64,000 bases of DNA from Carboxylicivirga litoralis (GCF_025499605.1 NZ_JAFMVC010000018.1:39486-103485), one strand, 5' to 3'; positions 46,060 to 55,865 are shown, counted from the stretch's first letter. Program-made: numbers and translations. The notes: a model not told the origin generated them from the letters alone.

Positions 46060-49000
46060 ATGATTAGACGACTACTAGCCGTATTCATTTTTATATCAAT
46101 AGGATGGCAACTGACAGCACAAAGCAAGTTTAGCGGACAAGCTGAGCTGTTTGTTGGTGAGATGGAGGAAGTTTTTAAGGGAGCAACAGATAAAAAGGCG
46201 GCCAAAGCGTTTATCGAATCTTTTGAACTGTTTTGGGCTGCTACCGACACCGATTTGCAAGAGCTGATGATGAGCACTTGTAATAAAATGGCTCAAAAGA
46301 AAGCCCGTCCCTATCCGGATTATCATACATATATGACAACCATTATGTCCTTTAAAGAGAAAGGGCATCCAGAGAGTAGTTTTGATGATTGGCATACTGC
46401 GGTTAATGATTTATTGGATAAGAAACGTTTTGCTCTACGCCATCTAAAGGCTTTTTTTCTTCTTAGTAAAAACCTGGTTGATAACAATGCGGTTTATACA
46501 ACACCAGCATTGACATGGTATGCACGAACGGGCGAGTGTCATTACGAATATGATAAGGAGAATAAGCAATTATCGCTTATAGTAGGTAATACCAACCTGG
46601 TTTGTGTGTCGAAACGCGATAGTATTGTTATTGAAAACACATCAGGTATTCTTTATCCATTGGAAAAGAAATGGGTGGGAAGAAATGGCAAAATTACCTG
46701 GGAGCGCTCTGGTTTTGAGTCTTCAATGGTGTATGCTACGTTTAAAGATTATGAACTAAAAGCAGATAAGCCAAGAATAGAGGTGGATTCAGTTGAGTTT
46801 TATAATCGCCATTATTTCGATTACCCGCTACACGGAACTCTGGAACATAAGGTGATGCAGATTACTTCGCCTGAATCGACCATTTATCCTAAATTTGTGA
46901 CTAGTGAGCAGCGATTTAAAATTGATAAAATTCACCCGAATATCGATTATGAAGGAGGGTTTGCTCAAAATGGCGCCAAGTTCCTGGGAGCTGGTACGCA
47001 GGAGAATCCTGCTTCTATAACTATTTCACGTAACGATACGACGTTTATTACGGCCAAATCGCTGTATTTTGCCCTGCGTAAAGACCAGATACTGAGTAAC
47101 GATACCGAGGTGTCAATTGTGATGAATAAAGGTTTTATCTATCACCCGGGATTGATTTTTAAATACATGGCCGACCTGGAAGAAGTGCATTTGATTCGTA
47201 ATGGCGAAGGTCTGGCTTTAAGTCCTTATTTTAACACCTTCCATAATATCAGTATGGATGTGGAGTTGATTCGCTGGAAAATAGGTTCGCAGTTTATGGA
47301 TTTGCGCATGCTCACAGGGGCCGCTCAGAACCAGGCCTTTTTTGAATCACTCAGTTATTTCCGTGAGGAGTTCTATAACCAATTGCAAGGTATGGATGCC
47401 ATTCATCCACTCCAGGGTTTACGCAATTGTGATAAGTATTACAAGGGAGTGCCATTCACGGCCGAAGAGTATGCCAAATATATGGGACTACCGCTTAGTC
47501 CGGTGCGTCAGCAGGTGATAGATCTGTCTTTTCATGGATTTATTGGCTATAACATTAATACCGATGAGATTACCATTCGTCAGCGTTTGCGTGATTATCT
47601 TGATTTTCGGATGGGTAGAAAAGACTACGATGTCATTCGATTTACTTCACTCACAGGAAGCGAGACAACCAACGCCCGCATTGACTTATTGAACTTCGAC
47701 CTTGACCTGAATGGCGTTGAAACCATCTCTATTTGTGATCACCAGAACGTGGTGTTCTTCCCACGTAATCAGCAGATTATTCTAAAAGAGAACCGGAATT
47801 TCGTATTTAACGGAACTATTAATGCTGGTATGCTGACCTTATCGGGTAATGGTTTTAAGTTTCTATACGACGATTTCCGCATTGATATGAGCAATATCGA
47901 CTCATTGAAAATGAAGGTGCAATCGGGGCAAAATGATTATTTTGGAATGCCGGTGTTAACAGACGTAGGGAACACTATCTCGCAGCTTTCGGGTTATCTG
48001 CAGATTGATGAGCCGGATAATAAATCCGGTGCACGTAGCAATCCACATTTCCCAGTTATTAATAGCCAGATTGAGTCATATGTGTATTTCGATAGTAAAG
48101 ATATACAAGGTGGTGCCTACCACAAAGACGAAATCTTCTTTACGCTCGACCCTTTTGAGATGGACAGTATAAATACACTTAAACGAGCTAACTTTAACTT
48201 TAGTGGTGAGTTTGAGTCTAATATCTTTCCAACCTTTAGGGAGAACCTGACCATCCGTCCTGATTTCTCGCTTGGCTTTAAGCGGCAAACACCCGAAGAA
48301 GGATACCCTGTATATGGAGGTAAAGCTACATTTACCAATACTATCGATTTAAGCAACAAAGGCCTTAAAGGTAATGGTGAACTCAACTACCTGACATCAA
48401 CCTCATTTTCCGAAGATTTTACCTTTTTGCCTAATATGGTGAAGGGGCAGGTGTATGACTTCACGGTTAATAAACAAACGGATGCGCCACCATTTCCCGA
48501 TGTTAGCTCGCAGTACATTTATGTGGAATACATGCCTCATGAAGATGAGTTTTACGCCACCAGCCAGGAAGAGAATTTTACCATGTTTAATGAAGAGGCT
48601 CAGCTGCAGGGTAAAATCAAAATTACACCTTATGGCATGACAGGTGGGGGAACCTTCTTTATGGCAAGAGCTAATGTCGTATCGAAAGATATTGATTTCA
48701 CTGATCATGCTATCCTGGCCGATTCATCAGATTTTAACCTGTCGGGAGCCGAGGTTGAAGGGGTGAACTTTGCCACCACTAACCTGATATCGGATATTAA
48801 TTTCGAAACACGACAAGGTACTTTCCGTTCGCGTTCGGGCGGTAGTCGTGTTGATTTTACCAAGAACCGCTATGTATCCTACATCAGTGAGTTCTCGTGG
48901 GATATGGATAAGAATGATATCTACATGGGAGCACGTGGTTCGAAGGGTAACCGCTTTGTGTCAACACATCGCCGTCAGGATTCACTGTCTTTTTATGTGC

Positions 49001-50517
49001 CAATGGCTATGTACGATGTGGAAACCAATACCATTTATGCCGAGGAAGTGAAAAATATTGAAGTTGGTGATGCCGATATGATATTGAGTAATGGTTTAGT
49101 TACTATTCGCGAAGATGCAGCGCTTGATCCACTTGATAGTGTGCGCATTGTGTTGGATAAAGATACCTTGGTAAAACATACCATGTACGATGCCCGTGTG
49201 TTTATCAATGGAAAGTATGATTACAAAGCCAACGGAAAATACGATTACTTCAATGGTGATGGTAAAAAGCTGACCTTGACAATGCACAACATTGAATATG
49301 GTAAAGAGGAAATGACCATAGCGGAAAGTAAGATTGTGCCAGGCGATTTATTTACCTTCGATTCGCATTTTGCTTATCAGGGTAATGCTACTTTGCGTGC
49401 AACTGAGCAATTGTTATCGTTTGATGGAGGTGTGCAAATGCTGCACCGTTGCCCACGAGGGCCACAAACCTATATTCGCTTTGATGCACCAATTGATCCG
49501 GCGGATGTAAGGATTCCGATAGGTGAAGAGTTGCAAAACTTTAAGTACGAAAATATCTATAAGGATTTCTTTATTACAAAAGACAGTACACATGTGTATT
49601 CGTCGTTTGTTGAAGACCGCAATGATTACAGTGATATACCAATGATTAATGCATCGGGCTATTTGGTTTACAACAATGAAGAACAATCGTTTGATATTGC
49701 TTCAGAGACTAAGCTGGCCAATCCGGATAGTATTGGTACATTAATGCGTTTCTCAGAAGCAGCCTGCAATATCCAGGGACATGGTAATATTGATTTAGGT
49801 ATTGATTTAGATCAGGTAAAGTTAAAATCAACGGGTAGCATCATTCATAATCGCGATGAGAACGACATCATCCTGTCGTCAATGATGGGAATTGATTTCT
49901 TCTTTAATACAGAAGCACAAGATGTGCTGTACAGTTCTATCTTGTCTTCATCGGCCAAGGCTTCAAAACTGAGCAAAGAAACCTTTATCAAACGTTTGGC
50001 TGAATGGACAGGTCATAAACAGGCTGTACGTGCCGAAAATGAAAGGAATATAACAGGCGAAGGGGTTGGTATTCCTTCAGAACTGCAGCAGATGTTACTG
50101 TTCAGTAATATTGACTTTGAATGGGATACCAAGAAACGGGCTTTTATTGCTGAAGGAAAAGCAGACCTGGCCTATATTAAGCAGTTTGTGGTAAACCGCG
50201 AAGCTAATGTGTTAGCAGAGATAACGCGTAAACGAAGTGGTAACTCAATTGAAATGTACATTGAATTTGATGCCGAAACATGGGTGTATTTTACCTATAA
50301 AAACAGCATGATGCAGACGCTCTCTTCTAACTCGGTTTATAATAGTATTGTGCAGGAATTAAAGGCTGAAGAACGTAAGCAAAAAGTTGGTTTAGGCGAG
50401 AAGGGCTACACCTTTATTATGGCACCAGAAAGCAAGAAGAAGAAGTTTGTGGTAAAGTTTAGCAAGAAATCGGCACCGGCTGCTCTTCCCGAAAATACAG
50501 AAGTGAAAGAACAATAA
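46060..50517 (+). CDS. Large secreted or envelope protein of unknown function
   Basis: A 1485-residue protein with a signal peptide (MIRRLLAVFIFISIGWQLTAQ). I chose the ATG at 46060 because it places the signal sequence at the N-terminus; an in-frame TTG at 46024 would add 12 polar residues. The first 230 residues are helical, then a long beta-rich region follows up to about residue 1330, with no T9SS sorting domain. A short internal repeat NGKYDYKANGKYDY occurs near residue 1050. The C-terminus is Lys/Glu-rich (ESKKKKFVVKFSKK). I do not recognise a family; the length and beta content would fit a surface or periplasmic scaffold. The downstream genes have no evident relation. Confidence 0.8.
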   Translation: MIRRLLAVFIFISIGWQLTAQSKFSGQAELFVGEMEEVFKGATDKKAAKAFIESFELFWAATDTDLQELMMSTCNKMAQKKARPYPDYHTYMTTIMSFKEKGHPESSFDDWHTAVNDLLDKKRFALRHLKAFFLLSKNLVDNNAVYTTPALTWYARTGECHYEYDKENKQLSLIVGNTNLVCVSKRDSIVIENTSGILYPLEKKWVGRNGKITWERSGFESSMVYATFKDYELKADKPRIEVDSVEFYNRHYFDYPLHGTLEHKVMQITSPESTIYPKFVTSEQRFKIDKIHPNIDYEGGFAQNGAKFLGAGTQENPASITISRNDTTFITAKSLYFALRKDQILSNDTEVSIVMNKGFIYHPGLIFKYMADLEEVHLIRNGEGLALSPYFNTFHNISMDVELIRWKIGSQFMDLRMLTGAAQNQAFFESLSYFREEFYNQLQGMDAIHPLQGLRNCDKYYKGVPFTAEEYAKYMGLPLSPVRQQVIDLSFHGFIGYNINTDEITIRQRLRDYLDFRMGRKDYDVIRFTSLTGSETTNARIDLLNFDLDLNGVETISICDHQNVVFFPRNQQIILKENRNFVFNGTINAGMLTLSGNGFKFLYDDFRIDMSNIDSLKMKVQSGQNDYFGMPVLTDVGNTISQLSGYLQIDEPDNKSGARSNPHFPVINSQIESYVYFDSKDIQGGAYHKDEIFFTLDPFEMDSINTLKRANFNFSGEFESNIFPTFRENLTIRPDFSLGFKRQTPEEGYPVYGGKATFTNTIDLSNKGLKGNGELNYLTSTSFSEDFTFLPNMVKGQVYDFTVNKQTDAPPFPDVSSQYIYVEYMPHEDEFYATSQEENFTMFNEEAQLQGKIKITPYGMTGGGTFFMARANVVSKDIDFTDHAILADSSDFNLSGAEVEGVNFATTNLISDINFETRQGTFRSRSGGSRVDFTKNRYVSYISEFSWDMDKNDIYMGARGSKGNRFVSTHRRQDSLSFYVPMAMYDVETNTIYAEEVKNIEVGDADMILSNGLVTIREDAALDPLDSVRIVLDKDTLVKHTMYDARVFINGKYDYKANGKYDYFNGDGKKLTLTMHNIEYGKEEMTIAESKIVPGDLFTFDSHFAYQGNATLRATEQLLSFDGGVQMLHRCPRGPQTYIRFDAPIDPADVRIPIGEELQNFKYENIYKDFFITKDSTHVYSSFVEDRNDYSDIPMINASGYLVYNNEEQSFDIASETKLANPDSIGTLMRFSEAACNIQGHGNIDLGIDLDQVKLKSTGSIIHNRDENDIILSSMMGIDFFFNTEAQDVLYSSILSSSAKASKLSKETFIKRLAEWTGHKQAVRAENERNITGEGVGIPSELQQMLLFSNIDFEWDTKKRAFIAEGKADLAYIKQFVVNREANVLAEITRKRSGNSIEMYIEFDAETWVYFTYKNSMMQTLSSNSVYNSIVQELKAEERKQKVGLGEKGYTFIMAPESKKKKFVVKFSKKSAPAALPENTEVKEQ

Positions 50518-50868
50518 ATGTTATCAGTTGCTATTTGAGTTAATATTGACCAGTTAGTATGTTAAAAGGTTGATGAAGAGATGGTTTTGGCGTCGGTATT
50601 TTGTATTGCATTGCTATCGCTTTAACTGGTTTTAAACTGTTACTGCTCAGCCTCCAATTGTTCTGCCAGCTTGCTTGGGTCGAGTGAAAGAGGGACCCGA
50701 CGCACCTCGTTTCTTCCAAATAGCATATAAAAGCCTCGGTTAAGGTTGATTAGGTTGAGATTGGTAGAAATTTTTAATTGGCAGTTGTAGTGGGAGTTTA
50801 ATTCTTTATATTTGGGATAATAAGCATTCCCTGATAAATTAAACTGAGGTATAATTATAAAAAAACGT
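50518..50868. other. Intergenic region with possible gene remnant
   Basis: This 351-bp region has no convincing intact gene. On the minus strand, 50640 to about 50756 reads a plausible C-terminal tail (NEVRRVPLSLDPSKLAEQLE and stop), but the frame further upstream becomes low-complexity and overlaps the next gene. It may be the decayed end of a lost gene. Confidence 0.35.
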
Positions 50869-51354
50869 ATGAAGATAATTTCAACAGCTGTAAGTGGAGG
50901 ATTCAAATTAGTCAATGATAAAGAGGAAATCTGTGAATTAGTTTATAATAACTGGTTTTCTGGTAAAGCTAAAACTTTTATTAACAGAAACAGCATTGAA
51001 ATTAAACCTAAAAATATTTGGACAAGTAGAGTCGATATCTTTAAGAACGAAAGAAAAATAGGAGATATTACATTTAACCTTAAAGGTCATATGGTTATCA
51101 GATTAATGAAACCTAATGGTGAAGAATGTAACTTTCTGTTGAAAAACAAAGCAAAATGGAAATTAAGATTTGAGGTTTTTAATGAGTCTAATAGTCATCA
51201 ATTTTCTTTAAACTCGGTAAATAAGTGGACAAAACTAAATTATGACTATGATATTGAAATGGCTGAATATAATTCAGAATTTGCAATTGAGGAATTAATA
51301 GTCTACTGTGTTTATGCAGCCAATTTATACTTGGCAATAATCAGTGCGGTTTGA
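50869..51354 (+). CDS. Hypothetical protein, possibly LURP-one/tubby-like fold
   Basis: A 161-residue cytoplasmic protein without signal peptide or membrane segment. It shows a run of predicted beta strands with conserved-looking aromatic and basic positions (SRVDIFKNERKIGDITFN, WKLRFEVF), loosely like the LURP-one/tubby C-terminal fold, a weak comparison. The last 30 residues are hydrophobic (YCVYAANLYLAIISAV) and could be a C-terminal helix or membrane tail. It stands alone, more AT-rich than its neighbours, which may indicate transfer. Confidence 0.6.
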   Translation: MKIISTAVSGGFKLVNDKEEICELVYNNWFSGKAKTFINRNSIEIKPKNIWTSRVDIFKNERKIGDITFNLKGHMVIRLMKPNGEECNFLLKNKAKWKLRFEVFNESNSHQFSLNSVNKWTKLNYDYDIEMAEYNSEFAIEELIVYCVYAANLYLAIISAV

Positions 51355-51615
51355 TAAAATAAAATTACTACTTGCTTAATGCTTATAGATGAGGGTTCTG
51401 GCAAGAGGTATGGGTATGAATTGAAGAATGCATTATTTATATTTCCCTTTCAAGTATAATACCGTTTTAAACTACCTTTTATCATCAGAATTAAAGACAT
51501 CGATTAGCATACCCGGTAATCATGAAGCGTCTTTATTTTTTACCTTCTGAAATATGCAATAAACATGCACGATGGTTTGTTGTTAATTATTTTGAGCTTT
51601 TAATACCAAACTGCG
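51355..51615. other. Intergenic region without gene
   Basis: About 261 bp with no supported gene, RNA or hairpin. The promoter of the serine hydrolase gene is probably here, but no consensus box is clear. Confidence 0.4.
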
Positions 51616-52647
51616 ATGTCAAAAAAACGTTCTAAACAAATCATCAGAATTCTATTGCTTCTTGGAACGACCATTTCCATGTTCTATGTTCCATGGCCGT
51701 TGCTAAAAGCTTTGATAAAACCCATGCCTGGTACCGTTCAGGAGCAAGTAGACGAAGCATTAGAACACGGTTTTGATGGTATCATTGTGTATGTAGATAA
51801 GGCAGGAGAACCACCGGCCTATTATGCTGCTGGTTGGCACGATCCTAAAAATAAAATCCCGGCTAATCCGCATGCCTTGTTTAAAATAGCTAGCATTAGC
51901 AAACTTTATTCGGCTGTGGCAGTTGCTAAATTGGTTCATAAAGGTCAAGTGTCCTTAGATGATAAACTGTCTGATTTATTGCCAGAGCTGCGTGGGCGGA
52001 TTGAATATGCCGATCAGATATCCCTTAAAATGCTGGTGCAGCATCGCAGTGGCATTCCAAATTACACCGATACTCCCTTGTATTGGGTAGCACCTAAAGA
52101 AACCAATGAAGATAACCTGGCATTGGTTCTTGATTTACCTGCCAATTTTAAACCTGGTGAAAACTACGAATACTGCAATACCAATTATTTGTTGCTGTCC
52201 GAAATTATGGATAAAGTGTTGGGTTATCCTCACTTTCAGTTTATACAAACAGAAGTTTTAAAACGCTTGAATCTGACTAATACCTATGCCTCATTGGATG
52301 GTGTGGACATGGATAGAGTGATGAGTGGTTATCATGTAGGCTATCCTTTAGACTTAAAAACGGAAAAGGTTGGTATGGTGGCCTCAGCCGAAGATGTTGG
52401 TGTCTTTTTGAGAGCCCTAAACGATGGTACCTTGTTCGATGGAGAAGAACAGGCCATCTATTCGTCTATTTACGTTTATGAACATACAGGATTGGTGCCG
52501 GGTTATCAGAGTATTGCCAGATATTATAAAGATATTGATGCCGTGGTGGTTCAGTTTACCGGGCCAACTTATTTTGAAGGGTATAACTGGAATTTGGCCG
52601 ATATTATTTATGGAAGAATAGTTAAAATTATAAGGAAAAGAGGTTAA
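51616..52647 (+). CDS. Serine hydrolase (class C beta-lactamase / PBP4* family)
   Basis: A 343-residue secreted or anchored enzyme with an N-terminal hydrophobic segment (about 9-33). Active-site motifs are SISK (Ser93 with Lys96), YCN (186-188) and HTG (290-292), replacing the more usual YAN and KTG. Such proteins can be D-amino-acid peptidases, esterases or beta-lactamases. Substrate cannot be inferred, and no ampR-like regulator is adjacent, so antibiotic resistance should not be assumed. Confidence 0.85.
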   Translation: MSKKRSKQIIRILLLLGTTISMFYVPWPLLKALIKPMPGTVQEQVDEALEHGFDGIIVYVDKAGEPPAYYAAGWHDPKNKIPANPHALFKIASISKLYSAVAVAKLVHKGQVSLDDKLSDLLPELRGRIEYADQISLKMLVQHRSGIPNYTDTPLYWVAPKETNEDNLALVLDLPANFKPGENYEYCNTNYLLLSEIMDKVLGYPHFQFIQTEVLKRLNLTNTYASLDGVDMDRVMSGYHVGYPLDLKTEKVGMVASAEDVGVFLRALNDGTLFDGEEQAIYSSIYVYEHTGLVPGYQSIARYYKDIDAVVVQFTGPTYFEGYNWNLADIIYGRIVKIIRKRG

Positions 52648-52802
52648 TGATGCAGAGCAGGCAATTGCTTATAAGCGCATAAAAGACTGTTAATGGTTAA
52701 AGCCACGGCTTTTCACCTTTATTTATCCTGTTCTATACTTTTATTACATTATAAATTAATCGAATACTTATGTGCGCGTATGCTTAATCCTAAACCTAAG
52801 CC

Positions 52803-52976
52803 ATGAAAAATCAAAAAGGACCGATAGCCATTATTATTGCCAGTTTAGTATTGATAATTCTTAATTTTACATTCGCTACTTCAGACGAAAGCAATTGGGG
52901 GTTTTGGATGCGAATTTTATCCAGTGTATTAATCATTCTTGCTATGATTTTAACTATTCGGGATCGAAAGAAGTGA
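52803..52976 (+). CDS. Small two-helix membrane protein
   Basis: A 57-residue protein with two hydrophobic segments: PIAIIIASLVLIILNFTF (about 7-24) and ILSSVLIILAMILTI (about 37-51), and a basic RDRKK C-terminus. It begins with MKNQKG and is below the length usually listed. The composition is typical of small Bacteroidota membrane proteins. No motif identifies its role. It stands between the serine hydrolase and HD-hydrolase genes. Confidence 0.55.
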   Translation: MKNQKGPIAIIIASLVLIILNFTFATSDESNWGFWMRILSSVLIILAMILTIRDRKK

Positions 52977-53101
52977 CGAATAGTACCTATACTACTACCG
53001 CAAAGTCATGGAGAGAATTATATTGTTGCTTGTTACTCAGTTGCAGAAAAGAGCAGGACTTATAATATTTTACTTGTACAACGTTAAAATGCAGAAGCGA
53101 T

Positions 53102-53692
53102 ATGATACGGACGGAATTATTAAAACAAATTGAGTTCATTAAGGAGATTGATAAGATAAAATATATCCAGAGGCGGACTAAACTATTTAATAGTGACAGA
53201 AACGAGAATGACGCTGAGCATAGCTGGCATTTGGCTATGATGGCCATTGTTTTAAGCCAATATTCTGATGCGGAAATTGATTTATTAAAAGTGATAAAAA
53301 TGGTGTTAATGCATGATATTGTAGAAATAGATGCCGGTGATACTTTTATTTACGACCAAAACAAAAATCACGACAATACAGAGGAGGAGCTGAAAGCGGC
53401 CAAACGTATTTTTGGATTACTACCAGAGAAGCAAGCTGCTGAGTTTATTGAAATATGGAAGGAATTTGAAACGGGTACTTCAAATGAGGCCAAATTTGCC
53501 AAAGCATTGGATAGGCTTGAACCATTGTTGCAGAATACATCCAACAATGGTGGAACCTGGAAGGAGTTTGGCGTTAAATATCAAGCGGTTTACGAGAAGA
53601 AGAAAACGATTAAAGGCGGTTCGACAGAATTATGGGATTATGCCGAGCAACTGATTAATGATAGTGTTGTAAAAGGTATTTTGGAGAAATAG
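53102..53692 (+). CDS. HD-domain phosphohydrolase (YfbR/5'-nucleotidase-like)
   Basis: A 196-residue HD-superfamily enzyme. Metal-binding residues are His40 in DAEHSWHLAMMA, His71-Asp72 in VLMHDIVEIDAGD, and a later Asp in KALDRLEPLL. The pattern is that of the HD_3 group including E. coli YfbR, a 5'-deoxynucleotidase. A nucleotide substrate is therefore likely but not certain. It is followed after 32 bp by a methyltransferase gene on the same strand. Confidence 0.85.
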   Translation: MIRTELLKQIEFIKEIDKIKYIQRRTKLFNSDRNENDAEHSWHLAMMAIVLSQYSDAEIDLLKVIKMVLMHDIVEIDAGDTFIYDQNKNHDNTEEELKAAKRIFGLLPEKQAAEFIEIWKEFETGTSNEAKFAKALDRLEPLLQNTSNNGGTWKEFGVKYQAVYEKKKTIKGGSTELWDYAEQLINDSVVKGILEK

Positions 53693-53724
53693 AAACTGTT
53701 TTGAGATAAATTATCCGTAATAAT

Positions 53725-54360
53725 ATGATAGAATTTTGGGAAGCAAACTTTAGGGATAAAAAGGAAATGTGGGGATTTGAACCTGCTGATTGTGCCATTA
53801 CAGCATTGGAATTATTTAAGAAATACGGTTTAAATAAAATTCTTATACCCGGTTTTGGTTATGGACGAAATGCCAGTATTTTCACAGATAATGGATTTGA
53901 CGTAACAGGCATTGAAATTTCAGAAACAGCAATTGACCTAGCAAAAAAACACTATGGCGATTGTGTTAAAGTTCATCATGGTTCTGTTCTTGATATGCCG
54001 TTTGAGCAAGTATTGTATGATGGGGTCTTTTGTTATGCTTTAATTCATTTATTAAGTGAAGAAGAACGTAAAAAACTGATATCCGATTGTTATAATCAAC
54101 TTAAATCAGATGGATACATGGTTTTTATTGCATTATCAAAAATTGATATTAGATACGGACAAGGAAAAGAAATTAGTAAAGATGCATTTGAGACTAAACA
54201 CGGAGTCACGTTGTTCTTTTACGATTCCGATTCAGTAAAAAGGGAATTTGGAGAATATGGTTTGGTAAAATCAGAAGAGATATGCGAACCTGCATTAAAT
54301 GTTGGAAACAAACCATCTCAAAAATTCATGAAGATAATATGTAGAAAAGAAAACAATTAG
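53725..54360 (+). CDS. Class I SAM-dependent methyltransferase (TehB/thiopurine-like)
   Basis: A 211-residue methyltransferase. The SAM-binding motif is ILIPGFGYGRNASIF (from about residue 39), with VTGIEISETAI as the acidic-strand motif and GVFCYALIHLL following. The N-terminus MIEFWEANFRDKKEMWGFEP is typical of the TehB/TPMT-like group, suggested to act on small molecules, including tellurite or thiols. The substrate is not known. It lies between the HD hydrolase and the quinone reductase genes, probably in one transcript with the latter. Confidence 0.85.
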   Translation: MIEFWEANFRDKKEMWGFEPADCAITALELFKKYGLNKILIPGFGYGRNASIFTDNGFDVTGIEISETAIDLAKKHYGDCVKVHHGSVLDMPFEQVLYDGVFCYALIHLLSEEERKKLISDCYNQLKSDGYMVFIALSKIDIRYGQGKEISKDAFETKHGVTLFFYDSDSVKREFGEYGLVKSEEICEPALNVGNKPSQKFMKIICRKENN

Positions 54361-54387
54361 AAAAACAGTGTAAGTTGCAATCTTATT

Positions 54388-54969
54388 ATGAAAGTATTAA
54401 TTATTCTGGGACACCCTAACAATGAAAGCTATAATCATGCAATAGCCCAAACATGTGTCTCGCAGATCGAAGCTAATGGACATTCTGTACTTTTTCATGA
54501 TTTATATGCTGAGCACTTTAATCCATTATTATCTTTAGATACAGAAGCCGAAAATACAGAGTTGGACAACCAAATTAAAACACATCGTGAAGATTTAATG
54601 AATTGCGATGGAATCATCGTGATTCATCCTAACTGGTGGGGACAACCGCCTGCTATTATAAAGGGGTGGTTAGACAGGGTGTTATCGCCAGGGGTTGCTT
54701 ATCAATTTGTTGAGAAGGACGGAAAACATGTTTTGCTTGGTTTATTAAAGGCAAAAAATGCAATTGTAATAAACACTTCTAATACACCTAGCGAGGCAGG
54801 AGATAACCTGCTTGATTCTATTTGGACAGACAGAGTTTTCAAGTTTTGTGGGATTAATAATGTGGAGTGTAAGAATATCAGTGTAATAAAAGATTGTGAT
54901 GTAAGTCAACGTAATAAATGGTTGGCCGAGATAAAGGAAATGATGAACACCTACTTTGGCCAAAAATAA
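54388..54969 (+). CDS. NAD(P)H-dependent oxidoreductase, flavodoxin-like (NQO/Kef type)
   Basis: A 193-residue FMN/FAD-binding quinone reductase. The start MKVLIILGHPNNESYNHAIA and HPNWWGQPPAIIKGWLDRVLSPG are the hallmarks of the DT-diaphorase/MdaB/KefF family. It probably performs two-electron reduction of quinones with NAD(P)H to limit redox stress. It is followed after 8 bp by a Crp/Fnr regulator gene, which may control it. Confidence 0.9.
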   Translation: MKVLIILGHPNNESYNHAIAQTCVSQIEANGHSVLFHDLYAEHFNPLLSLDTEAENTELDNQIKTHREDLMNCDGIIVIHPNWWGQPPAIIKGWLDRVLSPGVAYQFVEKDGKHVLLGLLKAKNAIVINTSNTPSEAGDNLLDSIWTDRVFKFCGINNVECKNISVIKDCDVSQRNKWLAEIKEMMNTYFGQK

Positions 54970-54977
54970 CTATCGTG

Positions 54978-55550
54978 ATGCAAATGAACCTCTTCGAACA
55001 CATAAGAAAATTTGTAGCTCTTAGCGAAAGTGATGAACGCATATTAAAGGAGTTTATCAAGCCTCGAACAGTGCGCAAAAAGGAGCTGTTACTCTCAAAT
55101 GGTCAGGTGAGTAAATCGTTGTTTTTTGTTGAAAAAGGATGCCTGAGGATGTACTTTATCAATAAAAAATCGGGCGAGCAAATCACGCAATTTGCACTTG
55201 AAGGTTGGTGGCTAACCGATTTCTTTAGCTTTATGGACAACACGCCTTCGGAGTATTTTATTCAGTCTATTGAAGCTGCTTCACTGGTGGCGATAGACAG
55301 GCTTGTGTTTGATGACTTATTAAAGGCATTGCCTCAATTAGAAAGATACTTCAGGATAATCATGCAAAAAAATCTGGCAGCATCTCAATTAAGAGCCAAA
55401 TATCTGTATGAGATGTCAAAGGAGGAGTTTTATCATCACTTTAGTAGTTCTTTTCCGGATTTTGTGCAACGAGTACCTCAATATATGATTGCCTCATACC
55501 TTGGGTTAACGCCCGAATATGTCAGTGAATTGAGAAAAAAGAATTCTTGA
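54978..55550 (+). CDS. Crp/Fnr-family transcriptional regulator
   Basis: A 190-residue regulator. The start at 54978 (MQMNLFEHI) follows the reductase stop by 8 bp; an in-frame start at 54918 would overlap the reductase. A cNMP-binding beta-roll (about residues 20-120) includes LLLSNGQVSKSLFFVEKGCLRMYF. A short helix-turn-helix follows near 160-190 (MIASYLGLTPEYVSELRKKN). Cys ligands of a Fnr-type iron-sulfur cluster are absent. It probably regulates the upstream reductase operon. Confidence 0.87.
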   Translation: MQMNLFEHIRKFVALSESDERILKEFIKPRTVRKKELLLSNGQVSKSLFFVEKGCLRMYFINKKSGEQITQFALEGWWLTDFFSFMDNTPSEYFIQSIEAASLVAIDRLVFDDLLKALPQLERYFRIIMQKNLAASQLRAKYLYEMSKEEFYHHFSSSFPDFVQRVPQYMIASYLGLTPEYVSELRKKNS

Positions 55551-55575
55551 TGAGCTTTCTTAAACCAGTTTAATT

Positions 55576-55603
55576 TTTGAGAATCTGGCTGTAGATACCT
55601 TTG
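55576..55603 (+). promoter_or_regulatory. Candidate promoter of the small winged-helix gene
   Basis: TTTG at 55576-55579 and TACCTTTG at 55596-55603 are spaced by 16 bp, close to the Bacteroidota consensus, 37 bp before the ATG at 55641. Confidence 0.5.
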
Positions 55604-55640
55604 TACATGTAAATAATTTCAATTTTAAAACGACTTAATC

Positions 55641-55817
55641 ATGGAAACAAAGGAACAAGTTTTAGCAGCGATGAAAAAGGATGGAACTCCTTTAAATGCC
55701 GGTAAAATTGTTGAGTTAACGGGTCTTGACCGAAAAGTAGTTGACAAAGCGATGGCACAACTTAAGAAAGAAGGAGCTATTATTTCTCCTAAGCGTTGTT
55801 ACTGGCAAGCCAAATAG
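55641..55817 (+). CDS. Small winged-helix DNA-binding-like protein
   Basis: A 58-residue protein beginning [18 protein letters not shown]. The segment [20 protein letters not shown] has helix-turn-helix spacing, and a beta-wing may follow at [11 protein letters not shown]. It is too short for a sensor domain. Homologous short winged-helix proteins are found as single genes in anaerobes, and their partners are unknown. It has a good promoter of its own and lies 48 bp before the flavin-protein gene. Confidence 0.7.
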   Translation: METKEQVLAAMKKDGTPLNAGKIVELTGLDRKVVDKAMAQLKKEGAIISPKRCYWQAK

Positions 55818-55865
55818 TAATTAATAAGGGTTAAACTGAGTAAAGAATTAAAACAAGTAGATAGT

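Noticed and set aside
52699..52715. Short AAAGC/GCTTT hairpin after the serine hydrolase gene
   Set aside because: The stem is only 5 bp and no T-run follows, so it is not a credible terminator.
54918..54977. Longer start of the first Crp/Fnr gene inside the reductase gene
   Set aside because: It would overlap the reductase by about 50 bp, and the start at 54978 gives the usual N-terminus.
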